This document shows positions 5,722 through 13,742 of a stretch of 16,537 bases of DNA, one piece after another (within the stretch, counting starts at the first letter, position 1; each line of letters opens with the position of its first letter). The translations under genes and the position numbers were made by a program. The DNA is taken from positions 1 through 16,537 of the forward strand of contig JAFCCK010000003.1 in NCBI GenBank assembly GCA_017610245.1, written 5' to 3'. The notes under the pieces were generated by a model. That model worked only from the letters and a program-made list of their open reading frames with translations. It did not search any database and was not told the DNA's origin. The DNA is from Candidatus Iainarchaeum sp. (GTDB lineage Archaea; Iainarchaeota; Iainarchaeia; Iainarchaeales; GCA-2688035).

Positions 5722-5916
5722 ATGGGCTTTTTGGACAAATTTAAGAGGAAGGAAGGAGGGGAAAAGCAAGAGGAAAAGGAAGAGCAGCCAGAAGGCAAAT
5801 ATAGCGAGCCCTGCGCGCTTTGCGGAAAATCCGGTACGGAAAAGAAGTGGATGGGGCAGTACTGGCATCGGAAATGCGTAAGAAAAAGCCGCAAATTTGC
5901 AAAGGGAATGATTTAA
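5722..5916 (+). CDS. Small zinc-finger-like protein behind tRNA-Gln
   Basis: A 64-residue protein. The first 30 residues are highly charged (K and E rich). Then C31-x2-C34 and H49-x2-C52 form a plausible four-ligand zinc site of the C-x2-C-x14-H-x2-C type, followed by a basic tail (V-R-K-S-R-K-F-A-K). W43, Y47 and W48 lie between the two pairs. I do not recognise a named family; nucleic-acid or protein binding is possible. The ATG at 5722 was chosen because an upstream in-frame start at 5689 lies inside the tRNA. With only three bases between the tRNA end and the ATG, there is no room for a separate promoter or ribosome site, so the mRNA is probably released by tRNA 3' processing. Confidence 0.75.
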   Translation: MGFLDKFKRKEGGEKQEEKEEQPEGKYSEPCALCGKSGTEKKWMGQYWHRKCVRKSRKFAKGMI

Positions 5917-5926
5917 TCAAGAAACG

Positions 5927-6763
5927 CTAAATGCTTTTGAGGAACTTTTCCACTACTGCTTTCTCTTTTATTAATTCATCCAAGCTTACTTCCCTGCCAT
6001 GCTCCAGAACAATGGGAAGCTCTTTCAATTGCGGGAGCTTTTTAAGTGGCTGCAGATGTTCCATTGAAGCTGGCAGATGCATATCCTCTTCTCCTTCCTT
6101 GCTATAAGCAACATGTATCTCCCTTATTTTCTTGCGCAGTGTTAGCAATTCTGCCAATTCCCCCCTTGCAAATGAATGGCTCATATCCAATGCAAGCCCC
6201 AGCCCTTTCACATCAGAGAAAGCGGTAGCAAAATCCTCTTTGCTGTTCAATAGAACATCGAGTTTGGACGGAGGGGGGTTTTCCACCAGTACTTCCGTTC
6301 CAATATCGCCAGCAATTTTCACTGCACTTTCCATGAATTGTCCAAATCCCTTTTTTGCAATGCCTCTGGGCATTTTCAATCTGGGCCAGTGAATTCTTGG
6401 AACCCAGGCAATGTGGTTGAACAGAAGCAATTCTGTGAAGCCTGTGTGAAACAAAACAACCTTTGCCTCAACTATCTGCACGCCCCTGAAAACATCCTCA
6501 AGCAGTTTTTTGTTTTTTCCCGTTAAGCCCATCGCAGGGTTCAGATAATTTATTCCAGAGCCGCTCCATAGCGGAGCATGTATCGTGAATTCTATATTCG
6601 GAAAATCTGCTTTGGTTTTTTTCAGGATTTTCCACACACCATTTTTAGGCAAATGCTCCTGCCTCAGCTCTACTCCCTCAAAGCCGAGGCTATCAGCTTT
6701 CTCCACGCTTTCGTAGATTCCTGTGCCCCTGCACCCAAAAAAGATGCTGCTTACAGATATCAT
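5927..6763 (-). CDS. TIM-barrel sugar isomerase/epimerase-like protein
   Basis: A 278-residue protein of the AP-endonuclease-2/xylose-isomerase-like TIM-barrel superfamily. Strand-end motifs in order are V-E-L-R-Q-E, T-I-H-A-P-L-W, V-L-F-H-T-G, V-L-V-E-N-P-P, L-A-L-D-M-S-H, E-I-H-V-A-Y-S with D-M-H-L-P, and I-V-L-E-H-G-R-E. The E, D, H and final E residues fit the divalent-metal site of sugar (phosphate) isomerases and epimerases; an endonuclease IV role is less likely because its full set of three zinc ligands is not seen. The substrate is unknown. The ATG at 6763 is preferred over a GTG at 6769 because it overlaps the glycerate kinase stop codon as ATGA, the pattern seen elsewhere in this operon. 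It is the last gene of the operon. Confidence 0.82.
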   Translation of the reverse strand: MISVSSIFFGCRGTGIYESVEKADSLGFEGVELRQEHLPKNGVWKILKKTKADFPNIEFTIHAPLWSGSGINYLNPAMGLTGKNKKLLEDVFRGVQIVEAKVVLFHTGFTELLLFNHIAWVPRIHWPRLKMPRGIAKKGFGQFMESAVKIAGDIGTEVLVENPPPSKLDVLLNSKEDFATAFSDVKGLGLALDMSHSFARGELAELLTLRKKIREIHVAYSKEGEEDMHLPASMEHLQPLKKLPQLKELPIVLEHGREVSLDELIKEKAVVEKFLKSI

Positions 6764-8043
6764 GCACACATCACGAGCTGCAAATCCATTACATTTGTTT
6801 CAGTGTAGCCAGTAACGATTTCTCCCTTAACTTTTCTGAAGAATGAATTGCTGTCGTTTCTCTTGAGGAATTTTTTTGGATTAAGGCGTTTTTTCCTTGC
6901 AATTGCAACAGTTTTGGAATCAGCAATAGCACCAGCTGCCCTGCTGTTTCCATCGATGCCATCGCTTCCTACAGAAATAAAGACCGCTTTCCCTGCCTTT
7001 CCAAGGTCATTAAGCGCGCCCAATACTATTTCCTGGTTTCTGCCGCCCTTCCCTTTGCCCGTAATCGTAACAGTGGTTTCCCCGCCTGCAATAAGCGCAA
7101 TTGGCTTCTTGAATTTTTCCCGCAAGTTAACAGCTTTCCTTACGAGAAACCTTCCAACATGCTCTGCTTCCCCTTCGAGTTCCCTTGAGTGAATCGTTGC
7201 CCTGAATCTAAGCTGCTTTGCCTTTTTTCGCATCGCCTTTAATGCAGTTTCATTATTCAGAATTATCTTGTTTTCGCAGTTTCTCACCCTCTTCGGCGTC
7301 TCATTGCCCCGCAACAACAAGTGCCTTTGAATGCTTTTGGGTGTTTTGCTCCAAAGCTTGTGGCTTTTCAGCACTCTTACCGCCTGCTGCAGCGTGCTTT
7401 TGTCTCCGACAGTTGCGCCCGAGGCTATAACGCTGAGGCTATCACCAATTACATCTGAAACAATCAGTGCATAGAGCTTGGCTGGGAAAACCTTTTCAGC
7501 CAAGCGCCCGCCCTTCACCCTACTCAAATGCTTTCTCACAGCATTGATTTCACTTATGCCTGCCTTTGATTTCACAAGAAGAGAAGTGATTTTCTGTATC
7601 TCCCTTAAAGTGATTCCATCGGCTGGCAGCGTCAACAGTGAGGAGCCGCCGCCGCTCACAAGAGCAATCACCAAATCATTGTGCCCTGCATTTTCTGCAA
7701 TTCGCAGTATTTCCCTTGCTGCTTTTACATTGCTCACACTTGGAATAGGATGGCTTCCCTTAAATCCCTTTATTCGCTTTGTCCCGGCTTTCCTAACACT
7801 AACAACTGCTCCCTTGCTGATTTTCCCGCCAAGCCTTTTCTCAAGCGCTTCTGCCATTGCCGCACTTGCCTTCCCAAAGCCAATTACATAAATATTCTTG
7901 AATTTTCCAAGCCCAGGGAGCTTTGCTTTTTTCACTGCTCCCCTAACATCAACCGCTCTCAGTCCGGCCTCAATTATCTGCAGCGCAATGCCGCGCTCCC
8001 GTTTGAATTCTCCCTTAAGGAGCTCTCCCTTGTTTTTTATCAT
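6760..8043 (-). CDS. Glycerate 2-kinase (DUF4147/MOFRL family)
   Basis: A 427-residue protein of full family length. It phosphorylates D-glycerate with ATP to 2-phosphoglycerate, as in the branched or non-phosphorylating Entner-Doudoroff routes of archaea. The amino-terminal DUF4147 domain shows I-Y-V-I-G-F-G-K-A-S-A-A-M at about residues 51-63 (K58 the likely catalytic lysine), G-S-H-P-I-P, and V-S-G-G-G-S-S-L-L at 129-137, then K-H-L-S-R-V-K-G-G-R-L-A and I-V-S-D-V-I-G-D. The carboxyl-terminal MOFRL domain has G-G-E-T-T-V-T-I, G-K-G-G-R-N-Q-E, G-S-D-G-I-D-G-N-S-R-A-A-G-A and a T-x-T-N-V-M-D-L end. ATGA overlaps link it to both neighbours, the HAD gene upstream and the TIM-barrel gene downstream, so it is translated within one operon. 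Confidence 0.93.
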   Translation of the reverse strand: MIKNKGELLKGEFKRERGIALQIIEAGLRAVDVRGAVKKAKLPGLGKFKNIYVIGFGKASAAMAEALEKRLGGKISKGAVVSVRKAGTKRIKGFKGSHPIPSVSNVKAAREILRIAENAGHNDLVIALVSGGGSSLLTLPADGITLREIQKITSLLVKSKAGISEINAVRKHLSRVKGGRLAEKVFPAKLYALIVSDVIGDSLSVIASGATVGDKSTLQQAVRVLKSHKLWSKTPKSIQRHLLLRGNETPKRVRNCENKIILNNETALKAMRKKAKQLRFRATIHSRELEGEAEHVGRFLVRKAVNLREKFKKPIALIAGGETTVTITGKGKGGRNQEIVLGALNDLGKAGKAVFISVGSDGIDGNSRAAGAIADSKTVAIARKKRLNPKKFLKRNDSNSFFRKVKGEIVTGYTETNVMDLQLVMCA

Positions 8044-8900
8044 CCAACCACGCGCAGCAGCTGCTTCCAGCTGGTTATTATCGCATCAGGCTTTACTCCC
8101 TTAACCCTCTTGTCCCCTTTCCTGAGCCGCAAGCTTTTTGCGTCTCCTGCAAACAGCACGGTGTGCAATCCCTGTCTCTTTGCCGTCTTGATATCTTTAA
8201 ACAAGTCGTTGCCCACAAAAACCATTTCCTCAGCCTTAAAGCGCTTTAGCTGCTTTGCAAAAATTTTTTTATTCGGCTTGCTGAAGCCCTCAATGAAGGA
8301 AAATGAGCAAAGCCCGGGCGTAAAAAACTGCTGCCATTTTTTAATCCTGCCCCTTGATTTCTTTCTCAAAAGAATATTCAGGTTTATCGGGGTGTAAAAC
8401 TGGCTGTTGCTCGCAATGCCGAGCTTAAGGCCCTGCTCCTTCAGCTTTTTTAGGGTTTCAAAGGCATCGCTATAGAGCTTATTGCGGTCCCTAACCCAAT
8501 CAAAGAAGTATGCAATCCTGAATTTGTTCACTCCCTTTTTACCAATCTTTCTCAAGATTCTTGCCCAGATGTCTTCAATCAGCACTTCAGGAAATTGAAT
8601 TCCCTTTTTCCTCTTTCTCCTGTGCGCTCTTTCAATCCCTTGGTAGTATAATTTCCTCACTTTTTCCCAGTTTGTATTCAGGTGGAATTCTTCCACAGTC
8701 TTCTTGAAGGCAGCCTCATTTCTTCCCCACAGGTCATCATATGCCGAGGTAAGAAAAGTGCCGTACACATCAATCAGAACGGCTTTCACTCCAGCAATCC
8801 CCCTTAACCTTGGCTTTAACTCGGTTTTTTTCACGCCGTACTGCGGTGGCATCCTTTTCTGGAGCTTCTCTGCGTACTTCTCCAGCTGTAGCAAGGTCAT
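8040..8900 (-). CDS. HAD-superfamily hydrolase with a D-x-Y motif
   Basis: A 286-residue protein with the four HAD motifs. Motif I is L-I-D-V-Y-G-T-F (nucleophile D44), motif II I-A-S-N-S (about 162-166), motif III S-K-P-N-K-K-I-F (K208) and motif IV V-F-V-G-N-D-L-F-K-D (D232, D236). A helical cap lies between motifs I and II, about residues 55-140. The second aspartate of the usual D-x-D is tyrosine (Y46). This is the form seen in 2-haloacid dehalogenases and some HAD-IA proteins, so classical phosphatase activity should not be assumed. A basic 40-residue amino-terminal segment precedes the domain. The gene starts two bases after the glycosyltransferase stop and overlaps the glycerate kinase start. 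In a glycosyl/glycerate operon a phosphatase role would make sense, but the motif leaves this open. Confidence 0.85.
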   Translation of the reverse strand: MTLLQLEKYAEKLQKRMPPQYGVKKTELKPRLRGIAGVKAVLIDVYGTFLTSAYDDLWGRNEAAFKKTVEEFHLNTNWEKVRKLYYQGIERAHRRKRKKGIQFPEVLIEDIWARILRKIGKKGVNKFRIAYFFDWVRDRNKLYSDAFETLKKLKEQGLKLGIASNSQFYTPINLNILLRKKSRGRIKKWQQFFTPGLCSFSFIEGFSKPNKKIFAKQLKRFKAEEMVFVGNDLFKDIKTAKRQGLHTVLFAGDAKSLRLRKGDKRVKGVKPDAIITSWKQLLRVVG

Positions 8901-8902
8901 TT

Positions 8903-10699
8903 TTAATCAACAGTAAGTGGGTGGATATAATCCAAGTCAAGGTACTTGTAGATTATCTTCCTATTATCGATTTTCCTTTTCTTTACTCTGCGTAAGTAGT
9001 TGGCTGTCCCTATTGAGAAGATGCGTCTAAGCCTTTTAGCCTTTGCCCTGAGGCTGTATTTTTTCATTATCACCTTTCTGTTGTGCCTAACCAATGCAGT
9101 TGGCTTTCTCTGCAACATCCTCCACATTCTCCTGATAACGGGGTTCATTTTAATGAATTTTTTTATCTTTTGCTCGTCCTTGAAAATTGTTTTAATTGCC
9201 TCCAACTGCATTTCAAGGCTGAGGTCTTTGAAGTCGATGCATTTGCAGCCGTTTGCCCTGTAGAACTTTGTTTTATTCATCTCCCTAAGAATGCTTTTTT
9301 TCGAAAGCACCCGCATGCCTTGCTTTTTCCTCAGTTTGTTCACGTCCCTGGAAAAGATTTTAAGGAGCCGAGCTTCACAGTTTTTAATCCATGTAACATC
9401 GACAAACAGCTTTTTGTACATGTGTAGCAGCTTTAACCCGTTTCTCTGGAAATCCCTGCAGACATATGGCAGCCTCCTCCCAACCACTGGCTTCCCTGTA
9501 ATCCAGCCCTCGTGAAATGCAAAGCCAAAGCCTTCAAGTATTGATGTTGTTAAAACAGCCCTGCTTATTGCAAATAAGTCAACTAAACTGAATTTTGTTA
9601 TTCTGCCCCTGATTTTTTCTCTTTTCTCCGAAGTGCTTATTATATCTGCACCTATTCCAATAACTGCCGGAATGCCCTCTTGCCTTATAAAGCGCTTTAT
9701 TTTGTTGCTGTAGTTTACATCTGGGCCACTATGAGCATCGAGAGAAATGATTAGCTGGAGGTCATCCTGCAAATAGTTCAAGGCTTTCAGCAACAGAATA
9801 GATTCCGCGTTGTTTTTCCGCCGCATGCACTTTAGCGGGCTTAGTAGAATTTTTCTTTTTGAATCGAAGAAATAATGGTTTTTCTTGCTATACTCTTCTA
9901 TCGCCCCCATAATTTGTTTTTTGAACCGCTTTTTTGTTGTAATCGGCTTTGCTGAAAAGAAGTCTGTGTCAATGCTGTTAGGCAGAAAGAAAATTCTTTT
10001 TTCGTTTATGCCTGCCATCTTGAGGTTTTCCGCATCCCTGCTGTTTATTGTAGCGTAAAAAATGTTTCTGTTGCTTGGATACATTATCTCAGCAGCGAAG
10101 CGCTCATCTCTGCTGCCGGTACAGTACTGCAAGTTGCGCAGCATTTCCGGCCTGCTGTTTTCAGCAAAGTCATGCACCTGGTTTAGAATCCACAAGGGAG
10201 TCTTTAGTTCCCCACATTCCTCTGCAAGCAGCTTTATTGCTGCCGATAACTTTGGGTTCTTGCCAAGGGGTAAACCATGGCAGTGTAGGATGAATGGATT
10301 ATCAGCATTACATTCATCCAAAGGTAGCTGCCGTACAATTTTTTCCTTTAATTTGTTTGCCCGCTGCAAAAATTCTTCTTTGCTTTTATATTTATGCAAA
10401 TCATAGTCCAGTTCCTTTATGTCAATTGTTTTGATTGAAACGTTTTTCATTCTCTTGCGCTCAAAGCGTATCTTCAAATTTTCTGGCCTGGGAGCTGCCC
10501 AAGCAGAAGCAATAACAAAAATACTGATTTTTCCTTTGAGGTAATGGGTTATGGCATCAATAGTATTTTCAATCACAACCCTGACACCGGCAGGAGCCAA
10601 ATGATAGTGCTCTTCCCCAACAAAAAGCTCGCTGGGCAGCTTTTCCTTTTCCTTTATTTCAAGAAGGTCTTTTTTTATTGACTTGAGTTGGGAGGTCAT
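8903..10699 (-). CDS. GT-B glycosyltransferase, family 4-like
   Basis: A 598-residue protein with a GT-B fold of the GT4 kind. The amino half carries H-C-H-G-L-P-L-G-K-N-P at about 139-149 and N-Q-V-H-D-F-A-E-N-S-R-P at 173-184, then F-L-P-N-S-I-D-T at 238-245, where the second domain begins. The carboxyl domain has S-P-L-K-C-M-R-R-K-N (287-296) with donor-phosphate-binding basic residues, and E389-G-F-G-F-A-F-H-E397, the E-x7-E motif of retaining GT4 enzymes. The last 120 residues are strongly basic and helical, longer than usual. There is no membrane segment. Donor and acceptor are unknown; trehalose- or glycosylglycerate-type synthases share these motifs, so a compatible-solute or surface-glycan role is possible. 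It begins four bases after the isomerase stop codon. Confidence 0.82.
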   Translation of the reverse strand: MTSQLKSIKKDLLEIKEKEKLPSELFVGEEHYHLAPAGVRVVIENTIDAITHYLKGKISIFVIASAWAAPRPENLKIRFERKRMKNVSIKTIDIKELDYDLHKYKSKEEFLQRANKLKEKIVRQLPLDECNADNPFILHCHGLPLGKNPKLSAAIKLLAEECGELKTPLWILNQVHDFAENSRPEMLRNLQYCTGSRDERFAAEIMYPSNRNIFYATINSRDAENLKMAGINEKRIFFLPNSIDTDFFSAKPITTKKRFKKQIMGAIEEYSKKNHYFFDSKRKILLSPLKCMRRKNNAESILLLKALNYLQDDLQLIISLDAHSGPDVNYSNKIKRFIRQEGIPAVIGIGADIISTSEKREKIRGRITKFSLVDLFAISRAVLTTSILEGFGFAFHEGWITGKPVVGRRLPYVCRDFQRNGLKLLHMYKKLFVDVTWIKNCEARLLKIFSRDVNKLRKKQGMRVLSKKSILREMNKTKFYRANGCKCIDFKDLSLEMQLEAIKTIFKDEQKIKKFIKMNPVIRRMWRMLQRKPTALVRHNRKVIMKKYSLRAKAKRLRRIFSIGTANYLRRVKKRKIDNRKIIYKYLDLDYIHPLTVD

Positions 10700-10703
10700 C
10701 CCA

Positions 10704-11723
10704 CTACCTTTTCTGCTTGATTTTTTTCTTGAGATATGCCTTCATTCCCTGAATCAGCGTTACTGGCGTTGGATCAACACGATTGAGCATTGCAAGATAG
10801 AAGGCGGTTAGAGAACCCAAATAATTTGCGTACCATGTGTGGGCGAGCAACCCCTTACCCTTTGCCTCTACCTCGGTAAAATTGTATCCAATTGATTTGA
10901 TTCTCTTTCTCATATAGCTTACCCTTGCAAGCATCTTTCTGTTCTCGCTGTTTGTCCTCAGCAAAAAGAAGTGTGCCTTTCCCAAGTTCTTTGAGGCATT
11001 TATCTCATTGTGCTGCAGTTCCGGCAGGAAGTTCCAGTGGCAGAAGGTCTTCGCAATCTCATTCATCTCCTGCTGCCATCTAAGCGCGGAAGCCTGCAAT
11101 GCCTCGCTTGCATAAACCATTGGCATTTTTTTGTAAAGTGTTCTTGCCATCGCTTTCGCTTTTTTAACAGCGGTGTGTTGCTCTTTCTCCATCAGGTTTA
11201 TTGCCTCAAAAACATCCCTGTCGCTGAAAGGGCTTAAGCCGAGTCTTTTTAGCACTGCAAGCATTGAGAAAAAGAGATAGCCTGTTGCCTGCCTTGGTTG
11301 CAGCCCAGCAGGCACAATTATGCAATGGTTGTATGCCCTCTTAAGGTAACCATTTGAAGTAATTCCTATCGTTGGAATCTTTTTAGCGCGAAGCCGCTTA
11401 AAGATTGTCAACGTTTCATCGGTATTGCCGCTGTAAGAGATTACAATGCAGAGCGTTTTTTTATCAACCATAGCAGGTAGGATGTAGCCCTGCTCTATAA
11501 AAACAGGAATCCCTGAGAGCTGGAAGTAAAGCTTTTGCAGCAAGTTAGCAGAATAGCCGCTTCCCCCCATTCCAGTAACAAAAATCTTCTCAATACCTTT
11601 CACTTTCTTAAATTTGAATTTTTTCCCAATCTTCCAGCCTTCCCTGCACTGCTGTGGGAATCCCAGAATTATTCCCAAGTAATCGCTTTTATCGTATTTT
11701 GCAACCAGCTTGCCCCAGCTCAT
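10704..11723 (-). CDS. Bifunctional phosphoglucose/phosphomannose isomerase
   Basis: A 339-residue SIS-domain protein of the archaeal PGI/PMI family, which interconverts glucose 6-phosphate or mannose 6-phosphate with fructose 6-phosphate in the cytosol. Motifs are V-T-G-M-G-G-S-G at 49-56, S-Y-S-G-N-T-D-E-T at 96-104 (sugar-phosphate binding), P-A-G-L-Q-P-R-Q-A-T-G at 138-148, and N-E-I-A-K ... P-E-L-Q-H-N-E-I. E222 and H238 keep the 16-residue spacing of the catalytic Glu/His pair described in the Pyrobaculum enzyme. The carboxyl end V-D-P-T-P-V-T-L-I is also typical. It is first in the five-gene operon, has its own TATA-like box, and would provide hexose phosphates for the glycosyltransferase behind it. 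Confidence 0.93.
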   Translation of the reverse strand: MSWGKLVAKYDKSDYLGIILGFPQQCREGWKIGKKFKFKKVKGIEKIFVTGMGGSGYSANLLQKLYFQLSGIPVFIEQGYILPAMVDKKTLCIVISYSGNTDETLTIFKRLRAKKIPTIGITSNGYLKRAYNHCIIVPAGLQPRQATGYLFFSMLAVLKRLGLSPFSDRDVFEAINLMEKEQHTAVKKAKAMARTLYKKMPMVYASEALQASALRWQQEMNEIAKTFCHWNFLPELQHNEINASKNLGKAHFFLLRTNSENRKMLARVSYMRKRIKSIGYNFTEVEAKGKGLLAHTWYANYLGSLTAFYLAMLNRVDPTPVTLIQGMKAYLKKKIKQKR

Positions 11724-11753
11724 TAAACCACCACTAATGAAAAGTGTGCTCTA

Positions 11754-11764
11754 CTTAATAAATC
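11754..11764 (-). promoter_or_regulatory. TATA box of the isomerase operon
   Basis: On the minus strand this reads GATTTATTAAG, centred about 36 bases ahead of the ATG at 11723 and next to the end of gatE. It predicts a short leader and independent transcription of the five-gene operon. Confidence 0.45.
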
Positions 11765-13630
11765 TCACTTTTTGATTTTTGAACCAATTTCCTTCCTCAA
11801 AATAGCGCTTATTTCCTGGCCAGATGCTTTGCCCTTAAGCTCCTTCATTGTTTCTCCCATCAATGCAGACATTGCATGCATTCCCTTTTCTTCAATCAGC
11901 TTGCTGTTTTCCTTAACTATTTTCTTTATTACGCTTTCCACTTCCCCCTTTCCTGCCTTTCCAATCTTCATCTCTGCAACTATCTGCTTCAGTTCCCTTT
12001 CCGGATTCTTGCTCCACTGCCTCAGAACATCAGTAAAAACATCTTTGGTGAGAGTGCCTTTCTTTTCAGCAAGCAGCAGCTCCTCAACCATTCCATCAGA
12101 AACAGCAAAGCCCTCTCTTCTCAACTGCACCGACGTTTCAAGCAAAAGCGTAGCGGCAGTGGTGGCATTCACTCCCTCTGCAAGCAGCTTTTCAAAGAGG
12201 CACGCCTTATTGCTCAGTACCATCTTCCCAGCCAGCTTCTCGCTCAAGCCCTTGCTCTTATAGAGCTTCCTTCTCTCCTCAACAGCCAGCGGTAATTCCC
12301 CCCGCAACCGCTTCAGATACTTTGCATCAATCCTCACTGGCTCCAAATCTGTTTCAGGATACATTCGTGCTGCACCAGGCAACGGTCTGCTGTAAGCAGT
12401 ATTACCATCTTCCAGCGCATTTCTTGTCTCCTCAGGCACACCCTCTAATGCCTGCGCAATCCTCTCCTCCATTACAGCAAACGCCTTTTCCGCCTCTCCC
12501 TTTTCGCCCTGTACCAGGATAAAAGCATCTTCCCCAACACACCCGAGCGCTTTCCCCACAGCGTCCGCCTCTCCATTGCTTACACCATAAGCGGGCAGCT
12601 CATCGCTGTGCAGTATTCCCTTGAGGGAGGTCCTTGCCTTCACATAATCAGCCAATTCTGTTCCAAAGCGCCTGTCAGGCTGCAATTCCTTTCCCAGTAA
12701 TCCAGCAAAGCCCTTTATCCTTGCCCCAAAAACCGGGCGCGCCTTCAGGAACTTGCACTCACTGTTCTTAAACACGCTGCTTAAATCTTTTGCGTCCAGT
12801 GAAATGCCCTTTATCCCCCTTTTCTCTGCTTCCTGCTTCAGCTCAACAAGCGAAACCTGCCTCTGCACCTCTCTCCTTACATACTCATCAATAAGCCCAA
12901 GCTCCTGCACTCCTTTTATCTCCACTCTCGCGCCAGCAGCAATGCTTACATTCAAATCCTGTCTAATAGTGCCCAAACCCCTCTTTGCCTTGCAGGTCCT
13001 CCTCAGCAGCTCGCCAATCTTCAGAGCGCATTCCTTCACTTCCCCCGGGCTTTTTAAGTCGTGAGCGGTTGCCAACTCTATCAATGGAATTCCAAGCCTG
13101 TCAAGCCTGTAAACAATTTCATTCTCCCTTTTCTCCATAGGCCTAGCAGCGTCCTCCTCCAGCACAATTGTTTGCACTCCAACTTCCTTATTCTTGAGCT
13201 GCAGTTGCCCACCAACCCCTACCAACATTGTTTTTTGAAAGCCGCTAGTGTTGCTCCCGTCAATAACCGCTTTCCTCATTACAACAAGCTCATCCAGAAT
13301 TCGTGATTTTACCATCAAAGCAACTTTCAGCGTGGTTTCAAGGGCTTCCCTATCAACAGGCTTCGGCGGCTCCTCATCTGCCTCAATCAAGCAGGTCGAA
13401 TCGCTATAAGCCTGATATTCAAATGTGAGTCCTTTCCGCATTGCTTCCAATGCCGCGGGGTCAAATTCCCCCAGCTCAGAAGCAACTGCCCTCAGCTTTC
13501 TCTTAAAAATAATATCTGGCCTGTCCTCCCTCATCAGCGAAGGGCACCTGCAGAATAGCTTCCCAGTATCAAGCTGCTGGTGTACTTCCAAGCCAGCTTT
13601 CAAGCCAAGCTTCTTGAAATCGAATTGCAT
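11765..13630 (-). CDS. gatE: Glutamyl-tRNA(Gln) amidotransferase subunit E
   Basis: GatE with GatD forms the archaeal-only complex that phosphorylates and amidates Glu-tRNA(Gln) to Gln-tRNA(Gln). The protein is 621 residues from the ATG at 13630, the normal family length. It opens with K-L-G-L-K-A-G-L-E-V-H-Q-Q-L-D-T, followed by C-R-C-P and the kinase-like core with D-G-S-N-T-S-G-F-Q, L-E-E-D-A-A, Y-R-L-D-R-L-G-I-P-L-I-E and I-R-Q-D-L-N-V-S. A GAD insertion typical of GatE (absent from GatB) covers roughly residues 280-400. M-Y-P-E-T-D-L and the helical/YqeY tail (G-E-T-M-K-E-L-K-G-K-A) complete it. An upstream in-frame start at 13681 would add 17 residues overlapping the promoter, so it is not preferred. 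gatD is not in the window. The gene is divergent from panD. Confidence 0.96.
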   Translation of the reverse strand: MQFDFKKLGLKAGLEVHQQLDTGKLFCRCPSLMREDRPDIIFKRKLRAVASELGEFDPAALEAMRKGLTFEYQAYSDSTCLIEADEEPPKPVDREALETTLKVALMVKSRILDELVVMRKAVIDGSNTSGFQKTMLVGVGGQLQLKNKEVGVQTIVLEEDAARPMEKRENEIVYRLDRLGIPLIELATAHDLKSPGEVKECALKIGELLRRTCKAKRGLGTIRQDLNVSIAAGARVEIKGVQELGLIDEYVRREVQRQVSLVELKQEAEKRGIKGISLDAKDLSSVFKNSECKFLKARPVFGARIKGFAGLLGKELQPDRRFGTELADYVKARTSLKGILHSDELPAYGVSNGEADAVGKALGCVGEDAFILVQGEKGEAEKAFAVMEERIAQALEGVPEETRNALEDGNTAYSRPLPGAARMYPETDLEPVRIDAKYLKRLRGELPLAVEERRKLYKSKGLSEKLAGKMVLSNKACLFEKLLAEGVNATTAATLLLETSVQLRREGFAVSDGMVEELLLAEKKGTLTKDVFTDVLRQWSKNPERELKQIVAEMKIGKAGKGEVESVIKKIVKENSKLIEEKGMHAMSALMGETMKELKGKASGQEISAILRKEIGSKIKK

Positions 13631-13658
13631 AATAATCGTATTAAAAAGGGGTGAAAAT

Positions 13659-13669
13659 GTTTTAATAGC
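13659..13669 (-). promoter_or_regulatory. TATA-like box of gatE
   Basis: On the minus strand this reads GCTATTAAAAC, centred about 34 bases ahead of the ATG at 13630. It fits a near-leaderless mRNA and supports the shorter start, since the longer frame would run into this promoter. Confidence 0.45.
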
Positions 13670-13705
13670 TACAGCTCTCAATTATGGTTTGAAAAAATCA
13701 CCTCT

Positions 13706-13718
13706 TTTAAATATTTTA
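13706..13718 (+). promoter_or_regulatory. TATA box of panD
   Basis: TTTAAATATTTTA is centred about 31 bases ahead of the panD ATG at 13743, giving a leader of only a few bases. It is separate from the gatE box, so the divergent genes have their own promoters within about 110 bases. Confidence 0.5.
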
Positions 13719-13742
13719 TAGCTTATAAGTAAGTGAGAGAAA

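Noticed and set aside
7681..8397. Long open frame (238 codons) on the plus strand
   Set aside because: It lies antisense to the glycerate kinase and HAD genes, has no recognisable motifs, and is an expected shadow of their codon use.
11772..12295. Two open frames on the plus strand inside gatE
   Set aside because: Antisense to the clear gatE gene, rich in S, L and F as shadows are, and without family features.
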